Source of the DNA: Haliotis asinina
Lineage: Eukaryota; Mollusca; Gastropoda; Lepetellida; Haliotidae
Reading direction: 5' to 3'
Length of the DNA: 64,000 bases
Assembly: GCF_037392515.1 (NCBI RefSeq)
Contig: NC_090287.1
Location: 7,361,501 to 7,425,500 of the forward strand
The translations under genes and the position numbers were made by a program. The notes beneath the pieces are model-generated. The model was not told where the DNA came from. It was given only the letters and a program-made list of their open reading frames with translations, and did not search any database. Of the stretch, positions 61,081 to 64,000 are shown in pieces (positions within the stretch are counted from its first letter, which is position 1; each line of letters starts with the position of its first letter).

Positions 61081-61633
61081 GGCACGTTCTTGTGTTGGTC
61101 ACCTGACGTTTCATTAATAACAGCAGATGCATGAAGAGCACCTGTAACCTGGATTTCCAGACCAGGTCTATTTTGAAGCTGGACCACTTGACGTTGGTTG
61201 AGACAGTATGATCATATGAACTGACGTACAAAAGAAAGTACACCGACGGCGCTTTTAGACTGTCCCCCGACCCCACAAACAAGGTAAATATTTCGAAGGT
61301 GTTATGATAGAATATTACAAGTCACAAGCACATTTTTCCTGCTGTTGCGGTAATCCAACGCAGTTGGTGCTGATGATGTTACCGTGAGCATCCAGTTGCG
61401 CAGATGGAGAATGCGGAGGTGATGGGCATCTGTCGGGCTGGTTACTCGAGATCTTCCAGTTGTCTGGCCAGTCTGGGTGACGTCACTCATTAGCCCGATT
61501 ATGGTCTGCAATGTACAGTCTAACATTCAAGCAAATGGCTAGACATTCCGACGACCTGTTCTCGCTCCCATGCTGATATTCTTGACATTTTGAATTGCAT
61601 TATGCCTTTAACATGTATACCACTAACAATCTC
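61081..61633. other. No gene recognised
   Basis: Short open frames only; see the promoter-like cluster just upstream. Confidence 0.4.
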
Positions 61634-61750
<117 letters not shown>

Positions 61751-62829
61751 GGGGCGTGTGTGTTTATTTTTTGTTTTGGATTTTTGTTCTGTTAAAATAA
61801 CCCCAAACTTGAGGTGTGTACCTATGACAGTTTAGTTAAACAGTTTTATTTGGTTACATTCCGACACATGGTTTCATTTTCTCTTGACTTCGAAATTTGG
61901 GCGTCTGTCGTTCTCGAAAACCTTCACATCACTCCAAAACTTGACAGAAATAACATATGTTGGATTATTTATATAAATATTACCAGAAACATTCATATCC
62001 AAATATGACATACATAAATGTGCTACTTCCGATGTTTCAAAAAGGATAATTAAAACACCATGTCGTGTCTAAGTTGTATTACTAATCACACTCAACATTC
62101 AACAAAACGGTTCATGAGAACAAACAAACCGGAAAACATTATATCATATTATACCCTTGCAATGTACCGCCGTGATATTGCTTGAATATTGCTAAAAGCG
62201 GCGTAAAACCAAACTCACTCCTTGCCATATAAGGACAGATACAAATTTCTTATAAGCTGCTGATTTTACCTTTTACATTTCTTACACAACAGATTTTTTA
62301 CTTTTCCTGATATTTTGTTCGTTGCTTTGTCCAGACTGGTGCGAAGGGTTGGGTAGGAATGTCCGACATAAATGGTCGGTCCAGCCCGAATTGACATTGT
62401 TTCCGTGTCTCACAAAAAGACCCTGATTAACCTTGAATTTAAAGCTTCAACTGGGTTTGACAATGACAGATTATGAGGGAAGGGATCAGATCGCTAGAGA
62501 GAAACTGTCAACAGGGAAAGCTTGTCTATTTTAGTCCCCGTTTGAAACAAAGCGTCACACATCCCCCCGACGCCGGGAACCCGGTAATGAAAGGTAGATG
62601 CCTTGACGAGGACAGGGACGGACTGATGCCTAGTTGCCTCACGTCCCCGCCCCTAGGCGGCTAAATATTGACTCAAACTCGCTTCGGGCCGTAGTTAGTC
62701 GTCCAGTCAGAACATTTGTTGATGGATTTGAACCGGCAGAGATGAGCGTGGCTGCACCTCTGTGGAAAGACCTACAAAAGGCTCAGGACAAGACCTCAGA
62801 GAGGGAGGGGCTGTCCATTGTCGTAATTT
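61751..62829. other. No gene seen; SINE tail scrap
   Basis: A family A tail (GAATATTGCTAAAAGCGGCG, then TAAAACCAAACTCACTCC) lies at about 62170-62222. The GC-rich stretch 62560-62680 holds an open frame (62634-62876) of unknown meaning running into the satellite. Confidence 0.45.
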
Positions 62830-64000
62830 GCACTTCACTTTTGACTGGCGCAGTCGTAACATATAGTCTACGATAGACTGATGACGTAATCTATACTTTA
62901 CTATAGACTGATGGCAGTGGTAACATATACTCTACTGTAGAGTCGGGGTAGTGTTAGGTTATACTTCATTATAGACTGATGGCAATGGTAACATATACTC
63001 TACTGTAGACTCGGGACAGTATTAGGTTATACTTTATTATAGAGTAACGACAATGGTAACATATAGTCTACTGTAGACTCGAGACATTATTAGGTTATAC
63101 TTCATTATAGAGTAACGAAAATGGTAACATATAGTCTACTGTAGACTCGAGACAGTATTAGGTTATACTTCATTATAGAGTAACGAAAATGGTAACATAT
63201 AGTCTACTGTAGACTCGAGACAGTATTAGGTTATACTTCATTATAGAGTAACGAAAATGGTAACATATACTCTACTGTAGACTCGAGACATTATTAGGTT
63301 ATACTTCATTATAGAGTAACGACAATGGTAACATATAGTCTACTGTAGACTCGAGACAGCATTAGGTTATACTTCATTATAGAGTAACGAAAATGGTAAC
63401 ATATAGTCTACTGTAGACTCGAGACAGTATTAGGTTATACTTCATTATAGAGTAACGAAAATGGTAACATATAGTCTACTGTAGACTCGAGACAGTATTA
63501 GGTTATACTTCATTATAGAGTAACGAAAATGGTAACATATAGTCTACTGTAGACTCGAGACATTATTAGGTTATACTTCATTATAGAGTAACGACAATGG
63601 TAACATATAGTCTACTGTAGACTCGAGACATTATTAGGTTATACTTCATTATAGAGTAACGAAAATGGTAACATATAGTCTACTGTAGACTCGAGACAGT
63701 ATTAGGTTATACTTCATTATAGAGTAACGAAAATGGTAACATATAGTCTACTGTAGACTCGAGACAGTATTAGGTTATACTTCATTATAGAGTAACGAAA
63801 ATGGTAACATATACTCTACTGTAGACTCGAGACATTATTAGGTTATACTTCATTATAGAGTAACGACAATGGTAACATATAGTCTACTGTAGACTCGAGA
63901 CAGTATTAGGTTATACTTCATTATAGAGTAACGAAAATGGTAACATATAGTCTACTGTAGACTCGAGACAGCATTAGGTTATACTTCATTATAGAGTAAC
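62830..64000. repeat. 68-bp satellite with four-monomer higher order
   Basis: Head-to-tail 68-bp monomers (TAACATATAGTCTACTGTAG, ACTCGAGACAGTATTAGG, TTATACTTCATTATAGAGTA, then ACGAAAATGG) run off the window end. The first few units from 62830 are diverged; about 15 homogeneous ones follow from 62990. Each holds the near-palindrome AGTCTACTGTAGACT. Every fourth unit has GACAATGG instead of GAAAATGG, giving a 272-bp higher-order period. Confidence 0.95.

Noticed and set aside
62634-62876. 80-codon protein ending at the satellite
   Set aside because: No domain, no splice partners, and the end lies in the first satellite units.

Overview
The window reads as nuclear DNA of a marine gastropod, most likely an abalone (Haliotis). 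Its genes are animal genes split by GT-AG introns. It is also littered with copies of a SINE whose 3' end reads GCGGCGTAAAACTAAACTC followed by CACT repeats, which I associate with Haliotis sequence. The species call is inference; I could run no search.

Region by region: 1-10 kb has no gene I can support, only short tandem arrays (a 61-bp minisatellite at 5.4-6.1 kb, a 60-bp one at 9.25 kb). 10.3-21.8 kb holds the actin-related protein 2 gene (ACTR2) on the minus strand, complete in eight exons (395 codons). Its introns 4 and 6 carry six copies of one box C/D snoRNA-like sequence on the gene's own strand. Their antisense element matches the conserved 18S rRNA stretch ACUUCUUAGAGG and points to the U1442 (human numbering) 2'-O-methylation site, the job of SNORD61. 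About 250 bp separates ACTR2 head-to-head from neudesin (NENF, plus strand, 22.0-26.2 kb, four exons, 167 codons), suggesting a shared two-way promoter. 26.5-29.7 kb is a TTAA-flanked terminal-inverted-repeat element holding a second one.

30-48 kb is gene-poor: SINEs, hairpin elements, a CA/GA microsatellite, a 34-bp minisatellite (40.4-41.8 kb) and a 30-bp minisatellite (43.1-45.8 kb). The 30-bp array is interrupted by a Penelope-like retroelement fragment with perfect 333-bp inverted arms and by an 843-bp foldback element with about 345-bp arms. 48.5-50.1 kb is an intronless polypeptide N-acetylgalactosaminyltransferase gene (555 codons). 52.0-57.7 kb is a whole-looking tyrosine-recombinase retrotransposon of the Ngaro type: split direct repeats A1-B1-A2-B2, and open frames for a Gag-like protein, RT/RNase H, tyrosine recombinase and SGNH hydrolase. 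Its repeat pairs appear identical, so it is very young. 58.5-62 kb has SINEs, a Tc1-like transposase relic and an orphan heat-shock-element cluster. 62.8 kb to the window end is a 68-bp satellite with a four-monomer higher-order pattern.

The host genes serve actin branching (ACTR2, in the Arp2/3 complex), haem-binding ER or secreted signalling (NENF) and mucin-type O-glycosylation in the Golgi (GALNT). Apart from the ACTR2/NENF promoter and the snoRNAs riding in ACTR2 introns, I see no functional coupling. The least expected signal is the local amplification of one snoRNA inside ACTR2.
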